A stretch of DNA of 6,322 bases. Source: Eggerthellaceae bacterium (lineage in GTDB: Bacteria; Actinomycetota; Coriobacteriia; Coriobacteriales; Eggerthellaceae). The notes beneath the pieces were generated by a model, which saw only the letters and a list, made by a program, of their open reading frames with translations, was not told where the DNA came from and searched no databases. Shown piece by piece: positions 6,118 through 6,322 of this stretch. The stretch spans positions 1 to 6,322 of the forward strand of contig JAFXIM010000201.1 of assembly GCA_017533165.1 (NCBI GenBank). Direction: 5' to 3'. The position numbers and the translations under genes are program-made. Position 1 is the stretch's first letter; the number at the start of each line of letters is the position of its first letter.

Positions 6118-6134
6118 AAGGCCTTGCTGGCCTT
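6118..6134 (-). terminator. Weak hairpin after the ABC ATPase gene
   Basis: On the minus strand, AAGGCC (6134-6129) pairs perfectly with GGCCTT (6123-6118) across a 5-nt loop, starting five bases past the ABC ATPase stop. Only one further T follows the stem before GCG, so it lacks a proper U-tract. It may be a weak terminator or a processing hairpin. Confidence 0.35.
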
Positions 6135-6138
6135 CGGT

Positions 6139-6322
6139 TTAAGCCCGGATTTCATGAACGGGAACGCAAACGCGCACCTTGTCATCGTAAAGGGAATTTA
6201 CCTCCACGTCGACACCGTAAAGCTCACTCACCAAATCTTTCGTTATGACATCCTTGGGGGTGCCATACGCAGGTACGCGCCCATGGTTAATAACGAGCGT
6301 ACGATCCGAATAGAGGAAGGCG
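6139..6322 (-). CDS. ABC transporter ATP-binding protein, C-terminal 60 residues (iron-siderophore/heme/B12 importer type, cut by window edge)
   Basis: The frame is open from the right edge to TAA at 6141-6139 and encodes 60 residues. The segment YSDRTLVINHGRVPAYGTPKDVITKDLVSELYGVDVEV has the layout of the end of a FepC/FhuC/BtuD-type ATPase. After the H-loop come a strand carrying xxxGRVxAxGTPxxV, a helix with LVSELYGV, and a short Val-rich terminal strand. In this family YGVxVEV near the C-terminus is typical of importers for siderophores, heme or cobalamin. Walker A, Walker B, the ABC signature and the H-loop lie outside the window, so activity and substrate cannot be judged. The permease and binding-protein genes would be expected upstream on the minus strand, beyond base 6322. 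Confidence 0.8.
   Translation of the reverse strand, partial: AFLYSDRTLVINHGRVPAYGTPKDVITKDLVSELYGVDVEVNSLYDDKVRVCVPVHEIRA

Overview
The window carries six protein genes: two cut by the window edges and four complete. It looks like ordinary chromosome of a high-G+C Gram-positive anaerobe. The protein style (HtpG, the DUF853 ATPase, the DUF2064 glycosyltransferase), purine-rich Shine-Dalgarno sites about 6 nt before most starts, and a HrcA/CIRCE-type operator suggest an actinobacterium, perhaps class Coriobacteriia. That placement is inference, because no rRNA or other marker is present. There is no sign of phage, transposon, CRISPR or defence genes.

Layout from left to right. On the minus strand come the start of a DUF2064/TIGR04282-type glycosyltransferase (482 to beyond base 1), then apt, adenine phosphoribosyltransferase (1125 to 577), then htpG, the Hsp90 chaperone (3155 to 1224). 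Minus-strand transcription therefore runs htpG, apt, glycosyltransferase. A 224-base divergent intergenic region (3156-3379) holds the htpG promoter and a CIRCE-like inverted repeat. A PfkB-family kinase (3380-4372) reads on the plus strand. It converges with a DUF853/HerA-like ATPase (6052 to 4481, minus strand) across a 108-base gap that holds a terminator hairpin. At the right edge is the C-terminal tail of an ABC transporter ATPase of the iron/B12 importer type (beyond 6322 to 6139, minus strand).

The genes do not form one pathway: protein folding (htpG), purine salvage (apt), sugar transfer, small-molecule phosphorylation, a DNA-translocase-like ATPase and metal or cofactor import. The most informative parts are regulatory. 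A consensus-like promoter (TTGACA, 16 nt, TAGAAT) for htpG is followed directly by a 9-9-9 inverted repeat whose near arm is a perfect CIRCE half-site, which implies HrcA control of htpG. The 98-base htpG-apt gap is almost filled by three consecutive hairpins. The last is a perfect 10-bp stem that overlaps the apt ribosome-binding region and could be a terminator or an attenuator.

I did not find an undescribed multi-gene system here. No stretch longer than 300 bases lacks a gene.
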